Below are positions 1-13,704 of a stretch of 64,000 nucleotides of DNA, piece by piece. The stretch covers positions 2,368,001-2,432,000 of the forward strand of contig NC_051106.1 of assembly GCF_901709675.1 (NCBI RefSeq). Reading direction: 5' to 3'. The notes under the pieces are model-generated. The model ran no database searches. It was not told the DNA's origin and saw nothing but the letters and a program-made list of their open reading frames with translations. The position numbers were made by a program, and so were the translations under genes. How positions within the stretch are numbered: position 1 is the first letter of the stretch; the number at the start of each line of letters is the position of its first letter. The DNA comes from Syngnathus acus (lineage: Eukaryota; Chordata; Actinopteri; Syngnathiformes; Syngnathidae).

Positions 1-3000
1 ACAGCCTGTGCGTTTAATTGGATTCTGTTAAGATGTGAAATCGCCTCCTGAATTACAGCCAGTGCGCCTTTAAAAGCTGATACCGACTGGTTTCCAGCGG
101 TGATCAGTTAAGGGGCTGAAATAATGCCTCCATTCAACGGCGTGTCTCCGTACTGAGACATTCTTGAATTTGAAGCCAAACGGTATACTCGGTGGGCGGC
201 CTTGCATTTCAAAGCCAAAACTATCTGATGAATAAATCGATTGTTGGGGAATGCTTCGGACACAATGGAAAAGACTTAAGGATTCGAGTTGTCACACAAT
301 TCTGTTAATCGAGCCTTTGACGTCATGGCAACATGAGCCAATCTAGCAATATTCTGGATTAAAACGCACATTTCTCCATCGCGGATACTTCAGCTGTCAG
401 ATAACCATTCCGAAGCAAGAAATCATGATATCATAGTTAAGCCGAGCGTGTTAACATCCGACTGTCACAAGTTCAGTCTCTGTGTGGGTGGCACACAGCG
501 AGCTTCCTTCACCCCCTCGAGGTTGGTGCTCTCCCAACCTCATACATTGAGATTTGTGGATTCTCCCGTTTGAGGGCCAGTCTCACCGTAGTGTGTGAAA
601 AATAAATAAAAAAAAAAACCCAGCCCTGCTCTCCTCCACCTACATCTGTGACCCCCTCCGATAAGCTTGGAGTTCATCCGTTTCACTGATTAGTTTGCTG
701 GGAGATTGAATGGCCGTGTGTGACCCTGTTGGCACTACCTGTGTGCCTGGATCAGCAGGTGGCGGCTACTCTGTCCAACATGATACTGAAACCATTATTT
801 ATTGTCTGCCTGCCCAGCAAATCCAAGTTTTCCACCTCCCACAGAATTTATGGAAGGTAGATGCCATCTTTGGCTAGTTTATATTCTAGAAAAATGCTGT
901 CGCTGAAATGTAATGCTAATATTACACACATAACTTGTAAAATGTGATTTATATTCTAGCGGAGTATACTGAGGTCATTAATAAGTTGTCTGGCAAAATT
1001 CGTACTGTATAAACTGTGTGTATATGGTAGCATTGACATGTTTGTATTTGTTGTGTGTTATTTACGGTCTGGACGAAAGCTCCACCACTGCGAAATAACA
1101 AGCACAAGAGGGATTTCATGCCTTTACCTCTCTGGAAAGAAATGTTTTTCTCAGTCAACACAATGTAGTTCCCTTCCCAACAAACTTTGTTTACCTCACC
1201 GGACTGGCAACAGCCTATATATTTCCTGAAAAGCCAATAGAATTAAATGGCGTCATTAAGTATGGGTTCCCACGGGTATAGTGCATTCAGGTTTACTTAT
1301 GTTACACCTCTGGCCTTTTTATCGTTGTTATCAATGGCACGCTGTGCATCATTAGAAAAAGACAAACAGCCTTCTTTCTTTCTGGGGTGCAGACAGAAAA
1401 TCAATGCTCAGTTTCCCATGAGCACCTAATTAGCTGGACACTTGTGCGCTGTTAAAACACAGAGCAGATCTCTTTGTCCGACGGGTCGATAGGGCGAAAT
1501 GCACGAGAGACACCTTCAGAGCTGATAAAGTGTCAGAGAGGTGAGGAGTAAACACACAAGTGACACTTATGGTCTAGCACGTCTCACACCTACTATATGC
1601 TTCGGCAGACTTGATTTCAACTTTATCGGCTGAGTCGCAGGCACATTTCACACTCGGGTCAAAACAAATGTTTTTTCTTATCTCATTATGACTTGCGATG
1701 ATTTTTGATACACACTACCGAAACTATCTTTGTTGTTTTTAAAGCACAAATGTAAAAAGTAAGCTAGGTATAGGTTTTATTCCATTTTGGTTCAAAAGAG
1801 TCAAGAGATTGCTTGAAAGATGGTCAGACTGATTTACTGTTCAAGGAAACCTCAAAGAAATATATGGTCATAAATTCAAACAAAATTATAATCATTATCA
1901 TGGCTGACGGTTCAGTGAGCATCTCGTGGATGAACTCCATAAATGTAAATTTAGTTCTTTTTTTGTGTGATGCCAACACATAAAAGTACTAATGATAGCA
2001 AACAGGAATAGGGTGAAGGTATCCCACAGAACCGTAATCTGAATTTTTAAGACAGGAAGCGCTCTGGCTAGTCCGTAGAACACATCGATGCAATTAAATT
2101 TTATATTCACGACTATTGCTTAACAGATGCTAAATGTATCGCCAGTTAGCCACGTAGCATGTAGAATTATTTAAACTAGACATACTGATAAAGCAACCAC
2201 AAAGTTCTAAATGTGTTGACATTTTGGGCAGGCAAATGTACAAGATATTATTTCTTATTAATTGCATTATAGCAATGCCTTATTAAATCCAGCAATGACG
2301 AAAATGCCCAGTAGGTGACAGTATGGCAGTGCAAACACCTACAGGACTGTTACGGATCAATTCTTGTGAAAGGGTGAGTAGTTTTACTTTAGCATACTTT
2401 TATTATATATTGTTTACGCGTGTCGGTTTGACAGTTATGAAGTTGTAAAGTTTACTATAAACCAAGATTTTCACACTTAATAAAGAGTTGATGATGTTGA
2501 TAGTCGGAGCGTGGAAGAAATTCAATTAAAATTTCCCATGGAGGCATTTATTTTCCCAACTCAACCAATCACAGATCACAATGTAAATTCTGAGGTTTCA
2601 CTGTACTATTTTTATTTATTTTGGAATCTCCTGGCAGTATTTTCATAAAGATACAGCGGAATAATTGGGAATACTACAGGCAATATTGCAACAGCACATG
2701 GTGGCTTACAAAATATAAAGCTATGAATGAGAAAGAACCTTTTGTTGAAAAAAAAAAAAGCTCAGACTTCAATCAAACTAGAATAGGCTCATGAAACAAG
2801 TGCCGAATATAAGTATTTTGAACTTGAGTGCCAGGTGGAAGGAAGGCAGTCTTCTTAAATGGCGTCTGACTCAATTGGTCTCTCAGTGGAAAAAAAACGG
2901 GGGAGGAGGCGGAAGGAGGAGTGTGTGGGGGGGGGGGGGGGGGGAATTGAAAATGTCCAATCCTTTTCTGTAACCTGTCAGAGTGACACTTGCAAACTTC

Positions 3001-5478
3001 CACTATAGACAAGGTGGCAGTACAAACGCAGATAGATGGCGGGGAATAAAAGGGCCTTCTCATGGCAAACTTTCTGCAAATGTCAGCCTTTCAAGCTGTT
3101 GAGAAGACCTATTTCATATCTATTACAGCAGGCATTCTGTGGCCGATATTTCCGATTTCAGTCCTGCAAATCCTCTGCCAATCTTCTGCCCTTAAGAATC
3201 TCTGCCAGCCCCGGCGGATGCATTATTCCTCCTACCTCCTCTCTCCCTCCTTTTGATGTGACAGAACAAACCGCGACCTATTAGGATTAAGGCTTTGAAA
3301 AGATCTTTGAAGCTGTTCAAGGTTTCTTTAAACTGTGGAATGACAATATAAGCTGTGCGGCAGCAGATGCCAAATGGAGTGATTGCTAGTGCTCCTCGGG
3401 GAGGTCTGCTGTCACAAAACGCATAGACATACAAACACTCACAAATGTGCATGCGCCTGTGCACGCGCGACTTGCACTCATGCCAAAACAAAACACTACA
3501 GTTGTCTTTAAATGTATCATGCAATGTCCATTTTAAGCAACACTAAGTATTTACCTGTACATGAAAGCTTTTTTTTCCCCGAGGCAATCTTTATTGAAAT
3601 GCATATTCATAAAATGTGTCTTCTGCATTAATAGTGCCTTTCTGCTGCCTTGCTCAAGGGCATCACGCTGGTGCTGCTTTTAACTACATTTGAAGTAATG
3701 CTGCCATTGCTTATGCTAACTCTTGTGTGCTAAGCAAAAGACACTGGAGAGTCATGTCCGTCTTTGTTCAGGTGGCCTGGACACCTCCGATGTTGCGTAA
3801 ACATGAACTCATGAACATGAACGTTGACTTTGTTGCGCACCAAAATGATCAACAGTGGTTACAGCATTTCAGATAATGTCACATTCACTCAAGTGACTGC
3901 AGGAAATGTTGGTTGTGTTCCAACTCAGTAACAATGTCATGTCATCTTATTCGAAGCTCCAGCTACCCTGCAGCACAACAGTTTTTTTCCCTTCAGGATT
4001 TTTATTTATCTTTTTTATTTTATTAGTTTGAATCTTGAAAAGCTGATCTGCTGTTCACCACTATTACCAAGAGCGATCTGGACCTTTTGCTGCGCCATCT
4101 TGAGATGTTTACCACCTTGCTTTCTGTGACACCAATCCCACAAGAAGCTTTCGCCGATTGGTCCTCCACTGGAACCTTATCACACTGCTGTTTGCTATCA
4201 AGGCAACTGGCTTTCAGCTACACAACACACACAACACACAAAATTAAATTGGGCCTTAGGGCCAGCGTACACTGCACTTCTGAATACGACTAGGACACGA
4301 GCATCACAAACGATGGCACATATCGGACAATTTAGCATCAGGACTTCTTGCAAGATGAATGAATTGTGTGAGCCCGTATTGAGTTCTGAGGCTCCTCATT
4401 CAATATGTTGCACTGAATAACTTTTTTCAAACCATAAAAGGGTGGAGTGTCAGTCAAGGAAGATGCAAATTGCTACAGAAAAAGGACATGGGTGAGAATA
4501 AAGATGACAAAATTGAGATCTGTTGAAAAGCTGAGCTTGCTTCAATTCATTTGAATGGAACCGGCGGTGTGGTATGCACTTATGATGTCTGCAGGGGAAT
4601 ACCAATCTACACATTGGCATGCTTTGAGAACAGTTTATCTGGTAATTAATGGAGTTCAAGGTTTCGGGCTTTTCAGTGTGACGATCCTCAGACATGTTGA
4701 AGAACTTCCATTTATCGCCGTACAATCCGTTGCTATTGACAGCACCTCTGACGATACTGAAATGATGGAAAAGAGAGTAAATGAAGTAAAAATGGTATTT
4801 GGAATATTGGATGCGCACATTTTGCTTCAGTCAGACAGACAGATGTGTCAAGAGTGCAAATACCATTGCTATGCATTGCTCATAATAATAAAAAAAGAAT
4901 TTAGCTTTCAGTTATCTAATCGCACCGAATATCGCTTATCATAGCCGCCTCGCCACCCTGAGGAAGCGAAGGACATATGAGATATCAAATATTCAAAATG
5001 GATGATTCCGTGAGAGATTTATCATGGCAAATTTCACAGGTGATCCCATTTAGATATTCAGCGCCTGTTTGGCGCCGTGTCTCGGCTTTAACGTGGCCCG
5101 GTGTGAGATGTCACAGTGAGACAGTCACAACAGATAGTCAATGTGAGGAGAAATGAAGCCACGGGGCACTCGGGGTAAAGGCTTCTCATTACGCAGTCAG
5201 AAAAGACAAGTTCTCAGGGAGCTGCCTGCCACCATAGAGCACATATTGATCTGCCATCGCATCTTATCTTTGCGACTCTCGATTAAAATGCTCAACACTG
5301 GCTCCACCTGCCAGACTGAAGACTTTTCTATATCCATAAGTGGAGGATCCTTAATCTCCACATGAAGTAGTGGAAGCCAATCACTGAAGGGACATATGCA
5401 CATTTTTTTTTCTCTTTGTAGGGAATAGATTTTGAGAAAATAATAATTATCAAAAAAACACTATCAGTTTTTGTTGTA
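1..5478. other. No gene recognised; unique non-coding sequence
   Basis: I find no convincing exon, RNA gene or complete transposon here. Open frames are 60-130 codons, on both strands and without recognisable motifs. The stretch holds ordinary mixed-composition DNA with short A runs, for example near 606 and 2750, and a G run at 2927-2944. The part around 2960-3300 is free of simple repeats and could be conserved, but I cannot show that from one genome. Confidence 0.6.
2927..2944. repeat. Poly-G run
   Basis: Eighteen consecutive G follow a purine-rich GGAGGAGGC-like stretch. Together they make a G-rich segment of about 45 bases. Its length in the assembly is uncertain because homopolymers this long are often miscounted. 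Confidence 0.8.
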
Positions 5479-5809
5479 CAGTAATCCCTCGCTACTTCGC
5501 GTTTCGTTTATCGCGGCTTCGCTACATCGCGGATTTTTTTTTCCAAATTAAAAAAATCATTTAAAAGTCAAAATAAAACTTCTAAATTGAGGAAACATGT
5601 GTCTAACCTTTAGGACAATGTAGTATTGCTCCAAATGTTCATTTACATTCCTTTAGAAGTTTTCGCGTGTTAGCACGATCGTGAATTAGCATCTTTCCGC
5701 TAACTCGTTTGCCTGCCCAGTACTTCTTGTTGGTGACCGTACTTCGCGGATTTCACTTATCACGGGTGGTTTTTGGAACCAATTATCCGGGATAAACGAG
5801 GGATTACTG
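5479..5809 (+). mobile_element. Tigger/pogo-like non-autonomous DNA transposon, copy A
   Basis: The element is 331 bp. It starts CAGTAATCCCTCG and ends in the inverted complement CGAGGGATTACTG, flanked on both sides by the dinucleotide TA, the target duplication of Tc1/mariner-type elements. The CAGT...CCCTCG terminus is typical of Tigger/pogo-derived MITEs. Subterminal sequence carries TCGCG motifs (TTCGCG, ATCGCGG) near both ends. There is no transposase frame inside, so it must have been moved in trans. A close relative in the same orientation lies at 25587-25906. The boundaries are firm; the superfamily assignment is inferred from the ends and the target site. Confidence 0.8.
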
Positions 5810-5811
5810 TA

Positions 5812-7218
5812 CATCGATGTGAACGTGAGCATGAATGTGTTTCCAAATGTTATCCATCTCTAAGTCCATCGTCGTCTGTGAACCAGGAAGTGTCCAACAA
5901 AAACATAATTTTAATAAAGAATGAAATGTAGGTGGAAAACTGTGCTTTAGTTAGTGCTAATCTAGTTTAACCTTTGTCAATGGGCTTGTTTGACTTTGCC
6001 CCTAATGTCGCTGTGTGTTTTGTCTTCTTGATTTCGCTCTCATTTAAGGTCCCATCCAAAAGAGGAGGAAAGAGCAGAAACAAAAAAGTTTGATTTTAAA
6101 GCAATGTGGATTTGATCGGTCGTGGACCGGACCTCCCCTTGCCCAACCCTCGCCTTGTCTTGAGGGGCGACATGGCACCTGTTGGGCAGCCTGGAGTAGA
6201 AAGACCAGGATGATGCTGAACGGGGCTTTGTGGGTTTCAGAGTCCAAAACAACGCTGTCAGCCAGAGCTCATTCATCTTTGATGTTCATTGATGAGGAAA
6301 CTGGAGGTCCTCAACAGGGCATTGTTTCCTATAAGTGGTGCCCATTGATACCCTAAGAGCCACGTTTGTTTTTAGTTTCTGGCAGGAGGAGCTGAGTTTA
6401 AAAGGTTTAATGGTGCATCCAATTGGTCCAAACGCTGGGCTTTGCAGCCACGCTTCCACTGTTGGCCCAGGGATGTTTTCTTGTTCCTAAATAACCACTA
6501 CATAACAATACATGGCTAATCCTGTGTGAATGGAATAACATTGTTGTTTTTTTTTTTTTTCAAATGTGCTTTACTCTAAATGGCTTCAGTGTCATGTTCC
6601 GATTGTAACATGGCACCATTTGACTGTTGTCATGTCTGCCCCGCGGCCCTTCCTGCTCCTCTCCACCTATTTTGTCTAAAAAAAAAAACAGGATGGGCTT
6701 CATGAAGTGCATTACCCATGCTATTGTTCACCTAATCATATCCTCTCCAACAACTGCAGGGTGTGACAAGATAAGATAGGAACTATTAATGCCATATCGC
6801 ATCATCTGAAATTATGAAATTATGCACGGATAGGGCAGGGCATCTCAGAAGGAAATGGAAATCAATCTGCAACTCTTCTATTTTATATATTGCCTTGAAA
6901 GAAAATTGTAATGTTCAACGTTATCTACCTCAAATTCTATTAGAATCGGGTTAATTTAGTGGCAAAAACTTTCAAACGTTCTCATATCCTCCTATCTGCT
7001 GTCTTTGAGTGCTCTTTGTTTGTAAGGAGTTCTAATTTAATATCATGTGAGATAACACATCTTACTGATGCAAGATCTGGAATATTACTAGCACATTTGT
7101 AAATGCTGGAGCAATAATTAAATTCCAAATTGTAATGAGCTTACTTTAGCAGTAAAATGAAAGCTCTTTCATTCTAATCTATTTCCTTACCTGATATCAT
7201 TCCAAGTTTTTTCAGATT
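5812..7218. other. No gene recognised; unique non-coding sequence
   Basis: This is mixed-composition DNA with a T run at 6546-6560 and an A run at 6680-6689. A GC-richer patch at about 6100-6480 gives short open frames on both strands, but none has splice signals or motifs that support an exon. Confidence 0.55.
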
Positions 7219-7220
7219 TA

Positions 7221-8123
7221 CCGTCTTTTTCCGTGCATAATGCGCCCCCGTGCATTATACGCACCCTAAAAATGGCATGTCGATGCTGGAAAAAAGCCTG
7301 TACCCATGTATGATAGGCACCCAAATTTTGACTCTTACTTAAGGTCCGTAAACGTAAAATTATTTCAGAAAAAAGATCATCTTTGGGAACAACCGGATGT
7401 TATTCTGCCGGTCAGTATCACTGCGCATACGGTAGCAAACTCGATAGCGAAGAAATGTTTCGGATTTGTGTAGGGTACATTGTGACAGCAAATGAGCAGG
7501 TGATAGAGCAAGCGTCTGATACGAGAGCATTGTGTTCGTATGGAGCGTGTTTGAAGTGAACAGCAGAGAAGAAAGGAACAAGGCAAAGTGTTGTGAAATA
7601 AAATATTACCTGTAATACGCATTTTGTTATTTGCTGATTGTATTAAACTATCGCATTCATTGTTGAAACTAATAGGTAGAGAACTGAGCTCTCGCTCTTT
7701 ATATAGCTGACGTGTCTTGCGCATCCGTTCTGCGCATCGGATCCGAATTTCCGCCGCCGAGTTCGAATATCTAGCACCATCTAGGTGTCGATTTTTAAAC
7801 TAGTACTGTAATGGCGGCCTCCATATGATATCCGGTCTGCGATGGAGATTAAAAAACAATATTTGACAATAACACACCATCAAGGATTGCACCATCGCAT
7901 CAAACGATGTGTCGTCAATTATGAATTTTACTGACTAAGTGTGTTGGGCAGGATGGCTGAATGTGATGCGCGATTGACAACAAACAAGAAGAAAGATGTG
8001 ATTTCAAGTTTTATTTCGAGGGAGATTTTCTTCAAAAATTGTTGTACCCATGCATAATGCGCACCCCAGATTTTAGGACAATAAATTCATTAAATTTTGC
8101 GCATTATGCATGGAAAAAGACGG
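7221..8123. mobile_element. Non-autonomous DNA transposon with CCGTCTTTTTCCGTGCATAATGCGC-type ends
   Basis: This 903-bp element has long terminal inverted repeats. The left end begins CCGTCTTTTTCCGTGCATAA and the right end is its complement, finishing GGAAAAAGACGG. Both sides carry TA, consistent with a 2-bp TA target duplication. Subterminal GCGC(A)CCC motifs occur next to both ends. The interior has only short frames. One at 7952-8053 starts in a good context (AGGATGG) and encodes about 33 residues beginning MAECDAR before a stop; it may be a trace of a captured or parental reading frame, but I do not recognise it. The right end runs straight into a TA microsatellite. Confidence 0.75.
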
Positions 8124-8145
8124 TATATATATATATATATATATA

Positions 8146-8192
<47 letters not shown>

Positions 8193-8286
8193 ACACATAT
8201 GTATATACACACACGCACACACATGTATATACACGCACGCACACACACACACACACACGCACTCACACACACAACACACACACGTA
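8124..8286. repeat. Compound TA/TG/CA microsatellite
   Basis: About 160 bp of TA repeats, interrupted by TGTG, grade into CA repeats with CGCA and ATGT variants. The array begins at the TA duplication of the transposon on its left. All reading frames stay open across it (YIYIYI and THTHTH peptides), so the open frames here are composition artefacts. Confidence 0.95.
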
Positions 8287-11200
8287 AGTGTATCCCTGGC
8301 AAATTCTTCAAATTTAGTATCCTATTTCATGAATATGAATGAGTATCTCTGATGGACTGGCCCCTATTGTGACAAATCAAGGGCTCTTGCTTTGTTTCAC
8401 CACCACGGCATGTCCAGGATGTACTTCCTGCCACATCTTACATTAAATGAGGATGTGTCTACAACTTCGAAAGCGGCAGAACTAAAACCTCTCATAAACT
8501 TCCCTCTTGATTGTTTTCCAGCTTGATTCGTTTGGATTTTTAAATGATAGGCTCATATATGGCGCCCACGTTGTTTACGTCGCAGTGCTTCTTTAAGTGT
8601 GATGAGATATGCAAACAAAATCATATATCTATCTCGATAGCTTGCGGAAAGAGAGGCAGTTTTTCACTCCTCATTTGCGGTTCAATTGCAAGAGTGTGTA
8701 TTGCCTGTTTTCCCGGAAAGAAAATAGACGGCTGTGTCACTCAGTATGCATAAACCGCTCGTCGGTTTGTTGTACGCTGTCAACGGAAATTATAGCAATT
8801 CTATTTGTCTCATGAGAAAGATGTTGTGACAAAGTCAGAATAGCAGTCTTCATGAAAGGGCTGGTTTGTCCCATTCTAAAGTTATTTTCTCCAGGAGTAA
8901 TCTGCAAGCTTCATTCTTGAAACCCCTTGAAATGTTTTGTGCAGACATATTATTGCTCCAACCAGCGCCAAACTCATCAGGAAGAAAAAAAAAACATTCC
9001 AAGGACTGGTAATTATGAACAGTGCATCCAACGTTATTGGTACACCACGGGGAACACAACTGCCCTCTTACAAAAAAAAAGACTCATACAACCTCATATT
9101 GCTCAGCACTTGAAGCAAACATATATCTCTATCAAGCCGCGAGAGAATAGCATCCTCCGTTTTGCGCAGAGGAGGTGTGTCTCCTTTTACCTTGCTGAGA
9201 GAGGGGAGACTGACTGAAGAGGGGAGAGAGGGCTACCTCTGTTTTGTTCCACTCCTCTCTCTAACTGGTAGTGTTTTGACTTCCCCCAGCAGGAGTGGGT
9301 AATTTTGGAGCCCTGTGTGAGGTTGTTAGATCACTGAGGCCCAAGACAGCACCATTCTTGCAGAACCCTTGACAAGCAAATATGTGGTAATGATATTGTC
9401 TCCTGCTGGGTAATAACACACAATTCAGACTGCCACATACTGCAGGCGACGGTGGAAAAAAAAAAATAGAGGGCAGGGGAAAAAAAAAAAAGAAATTACA
9501 CTGAAGTACTGGAGGAAAATGACAAGAGAAAATGTCTCATCGTCAAGTTGTTCACACCGCATGACTCTGTAGTGGGAACAAATGTTTTATTTAACAGTGT
9601 ACACAAAAGAATGTTGTCGGAGAATAGGTATGAGGTCAAATATACATTCATTATTTCATTATTATCTTTTATTACAATAAAGTGGTACCTGGAATTGGAC
9701 CCACCCCCCCAAAAAAATCAAGAGCCGCAGTTTCTCAATGCAAATTATTTTTTGTGTTATAGTACCATTCAAAAATCTGGTTAAAAAAAAATCACCTTCA
9801 AATTAGAGTAAAATCAGCATAATTTGCTATTTTCCAAAAACAAATAATTGGCCATATAATTTCTTTTGAGGGTCATTTAAATGACCTAATCATCATCAAT
9901 TATACCTACAATTGGTTGATTTTATATTTTTATTTTTTCTAACTCTCAAGCTAAGATAGACATATTTGGACTAAATATTCTGTATAAAACTATTATATAA
10001 TGTTTAAAACAAATATTTTTTTGGACCCTGTGTATTAGTCGCCATGGTTACACCAACAATGTAAAAAAAACTTCTCATGTGGACCTTGGGGACGACCGTG
10101 CGCCTGCATTAGTTTACTATCGCTCACATTTTGGATTAAAGAACAACATCAATTACATTTTACATCAATGACATTTTGAAGCAAACCTTTTAAGCACAAC
10201 TTTTGAATAGAATGTTTGAATAGACTGGAGGTCAACCAGCTTCTAATTTCGTTGAGATTTTATTAAATGATCATGTTTTCCTTGCGTAAATCAGTACGTA
10301 ACATTGAATTGATGCAACAATGTCTGTTAACAAAACATGGCTTCTAGTGACTAAAGCTTTTGTCGTCAGCCTGCATAATTAGTGGCTAATAGAAGCAGTA
10401 TTTCCTTGCCATGGAGACCTTGCATTCTTTACCAGACCACACTGGCAGCTTCAACCTTGACCTTTGTGTTGCTCCACTTGCTACTCAGCTTGTAACTGTC
10501 AACACCATCCATCACTGGCCAATCAGGGCCAGGGCTCGGGGCCAGTCACCCCGCTGTACTGTGAAATTGTGGCTTGTGGTCCATAATGTAGACAAGACTA
10601 TTGGCACAATACATCAAGCTTCAGTGGGGGCCGGGGTTCCTCTGAGCTAGTCTATTAGCCTCCTGCTGAGTGCCTGGCTGCATGGACTTATTCCTGGGGA
10701 TAAGAGTGCTACGGTCTGGATGTCGAGACACTGGCCTTTGCCATACTCAGGCCTGAGGCTGGATGTCAATCAAACCCTGCTCAGAAAGTTCATGCACTTG
10801 CCAAGTTCAACAAACTCATATTTTTCTGTCTAAGGGAATACAGATCATATTAAGGGGCTGTTTTCAAGAGACTGTTATTGTCAACATTTTGGAGAATGAA
10901 TACTAGCATTTGAAAACAAATGTTGAAAATTATACTATTTTTAATTCTGTGGAAATATTTAAATGACTCATTGGTGAAAATGGAGGACGTACTGCGTTAA
11001 GTTTATAACAAAACTAATTAGGTAATACTTTTCCTTCAGACATATTTAAAAGTGGTTGTTTCAAGTGGTTGATTTCTTCCTTTTTACATTTTACATTTCT
11101 TCCTAAAATTTCCATGAACTTATACATCAAGTATTTTCCACAAAACACTCCCCTTTTTTATACATCCGCCAAGCACGGAAAACATTGCGCGCTAGCCTAA

Positions 11201-11995
11201 AATGAAAAGCAAGTTAAAAAAAAGAATAACGTGATAGAAGAAGCAAATAAAAAGGGTAGCCTTGATAGCAGCAGAGGAGAGGCTCATTGAAATGGAAGAA
11301 TTTTTTTGTGCCACCTCAGTTCACAAGTGAACTGGGCATTGAAATGCGTTCATTCTGTGAATCTCAGATTTGCATAACTGAGACAGAAGCACTCAAGTGA
11401 TTGAATTGAGGTATGGTGGAGTGAAAGGACAAGAAAAAAAAAGGAATTTCCAGATAAATTAGAACACATTCTTTTACACCAAGTAATTACAGAATTACCT
11501 TAACTTCCAGTATGACAAGCTTTAAATGTTGCTCTCATCACAAAGTATTTGATGTTTTGGACTCTTTTAGTATGCAAACTTCTAGGACAAATATGAAAAC
11601 ATCGTTTGCTCATAGCAATACTTTTGACTGCAGTGTTATTGTTACAATATTTAATGTTGAGACCAGCCTTTTATAAGAAAAGCTTGGAACCTTGTGGCAC
11701 AATTTTGGGAGCCTTTTCCGTCGACGGTTTCAAAGCAAAGTAAATAAATAGATCTGAGAGAGGTTGTGTGGAAAAATTTTCATTGCATGCTTCTTATAGT
11801 ACATAGAACTGCCTGATGAGTGAAACTTGTTATAATTTGGATAATGAGGACAAAAAACCACTCTCTTTTGGATTGATTGTCCATTTTCAACTTTGCATGC
11901 CTCCTGATGCATCATTTTCCTTGGGAATCACTTCAGACTAGTGATCAGAAATGAAGCTTCATGAAGCACTCCAGCTAATTGTTTTTGTCAAGATC
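8287..11995. other. No gene recognised; unique non-coding sequence
   Basis: No exon, RNA gene or intact element is recognised in these 3.7 kb. The part from 9440 to 11250 is AT-rich with several A runs. Around 9745-9980, wording such as GTACCATTCAAAAATCTGG resembles the decayed end of a Tc1-like element, but no matching second end was found. The segment 10400-10800 has higher GC and no simple repeats. Confidence 0.55.
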
Positions 11996-12176
11996 TGTCA
12001 CAGTTTGTTCCTTGTTTTAATGTCATAGTTTCGGTTCGCGTGTCTTCTGTTTCTAGTCTCCAGTCTGTTCTGTTCTGGTCTTGTCCCTAGTCGAGCCTCT
12101 AGTCTATCTTTTGAGTTCTTCAATAAACCCTGGTCCAAGCTGTATTTGGTCGCCCAGCTCCATTCATTTCCTGACA
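11996..12176 (+). mobile_element. Possible solo LTR or LTR-like fragment
   Basis: The segment starts TGTCACAG and ends CCTGACA, the TG...CA form of an LTR with a short inverted repeat. A polyadenylation signal AATAAA lies at about 12122. The middle is rich in CTAGTCTC/CTGTTCTG repeats, as in many fish Gypsy LTRs. I see no matching 5-bp target duplication (AGATC on the left, GTTTT on the right), and 181 bp is short. It may instead be the 3' part of another retroelement. Confidence 0.35.
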
Positions 12177-12239
12177 GTTTTACTCATGGTTCAAAGCTTC
12201 GTGGTGCTTCATTTGTTGAATGTTGTCAGTCACTTAAAT

Positions 12240-12327
12240 ATTGTACAGAGGCTGAGATCAACCGGAGTCAAATTCCCTGTTTGGCATGCACAAACTTGGT
12301 CAATAAAGCTGATTCTGAATCTGATTT
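12240..12327 (+). mobile_element. 3' end of an L2-type LINE
   Basis: GGAGTCAAATTCC, then a GCACAAACTTGG core, AATAAAGC and a short TGATTCTGAATCTGATT tail match the well-known 3' terminus of fish L2 (Maui-like) LINEs. Only the last 90 or so bases are present, as expected of a severely 5'-truncated insertion. No open frame of the LINE remains. The match is recalled from the family's typical tail, not computed. Confidence 0.7.
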
Positions 12328-13704
12328 GCTCTACGATGCCATCAAGTGGTCAAGAAGACTTAGAAGTAAGACGTAGGTATATACAGAAGGAAAAGATTGC
12401 AGGCTAAACAAGACGACCATAAGTAGCAATATTGCATTTTTAGCACTTGCCGTTTGGTGCAAATATGGATAATAAATAAGAACAATGTTCATGAATATAA
12501 ATTAGGTATAACTTTAAACCTGTCAAAGTGTGACTGACAATCTTCCTGTCCTTTAGCTGCTTGGTGTTTTGCTGTAGCGACAGTGCGAGTTTCCCTGTTG
12601 TGCTACCAGCCGACTATGGACATTAAAAGTTATTACCAGTGATGATACCAATGTTGTGGTGTACTGCATTTGGGTTAGACTCTTATCAGTGTGCGCAGAA
12701 TGTGTTTTGATTTACTTCAACAAGAGGGACATCTGAGTGTAGCATTCGTGTGTTGTCATGTGCTGTGTTCACGCAGTCAGGTAAGCTTCTCTAATTGCTG
12801 TGAGATGCATTAGCACTCAGCTGCTTCTCCCTCTCTTTGCCTGTGCCTTTGTTTTTCCCCTTAGTGCTAGTCTGCAAGCCAGAAGACAATCAGAGCAGAA
12901 GGGTCATTTTCTGCAAGAGCTCACCTCCCTCCTCCAAGCATCCGTCCCTGACAGCCTCACGCTCGGCAGGAGCCCTAAATTAACACTTGACGTTTGCGAG
13001 GCTCGGCTCTGATGAGGCTGCAGAGAGACAAAATGTCAGAAAACAAACACTCCATCATTTTTGCTTCATTTCCTCCGCCACTGGTGAAACACACTCACCT
13101 AGATGGCTGCGAAGACACTCAGCTTTATTTGTTGCCGCCGATACGGTGCCTTCGGGCCGAGGACAATTATGACAATGATGAATAAAGAGTGTTGAGTAGA
13201 AATGGTTAATTGGTTAAGTGCAATTATGCTTAGTGACATCTCGTTTATCTAATTATCATAAAGGATTAAGAAGTACAAATTGAACAATCTGTTCCCGGAT
13301 ACTGGTGATCTGTTCAGATTTCAAAACTCAGAGGAGATAATAACAAACATTTGTTTCTGAGTCAAATTGTCAGAATCAGAAAGATGGACACAGACTGCAG
13401 AAAAACAGGCAAAAATACAAGCAACGTGACGAGACATTAAGGCTGACCTGGACAAGAAACAAATTGCTGGAAAGAGCTGATTGGTCCATCCAAGGAACAG
13501 GACTGATCAGAACAGATGGAGATGAAAATTTAACCAGGCAGACATAATGTACAGCCATAAACCAAAATCAATCATGTGCTGAAATTCCAAGACGTTCTCC
13601 AAGTCTGCACAACAAATTTACTGTGATGATCCAAATGGCATCACTTGTCGTAATAACCTGACGAAAATAGTACAAATGGAAAGAATCTATAAAATCTATA
13701 AATC
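12328..13704. other. No gene recognised; unique non-coding sequence
   Basis: No exon is supported. A CAG|GTAAGC donor-like site occurs at 12778-12786 after a short open stretch, but no acceptor or protein similarity goes with it. The rest is ordinary non-repetitive DNA. Confidence 0.5.

Noticed and set aside
4450-4944. Antiparallel frames of 122 and 129 codons
   Set aside because: They overlap on opposite strands, have no motif and lie in plain intergenic-looking DNA.
8039-8352. Overlapping 60-82-codon frames on both strands
   Set aside because: They translate a TA/CA microsatellite (YIYI, THTH, VCVC peptides) and have no independent coding evidence.
9250-9302. Short inverted repeat CCACTCCT...AGGAGTGG, a possible RNA hairpin
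   Set aside because: The stem is only 8 bp with a loop of about 35 bases, not enough for a microRNA precursor.
9740-9990. Possible Tc1-like terminus (TAGTACCATTCAAAAATCTGG)
   Set aside because: No matching inverted end or transposase remnant found nearby; the resemblance is too short.
12730-12790. CAG|GTAAGC donor-like site after a short open stretch
   Set aside because: No acceptor, no readable exon and no recognisable peptide. Such sites are common by chance.
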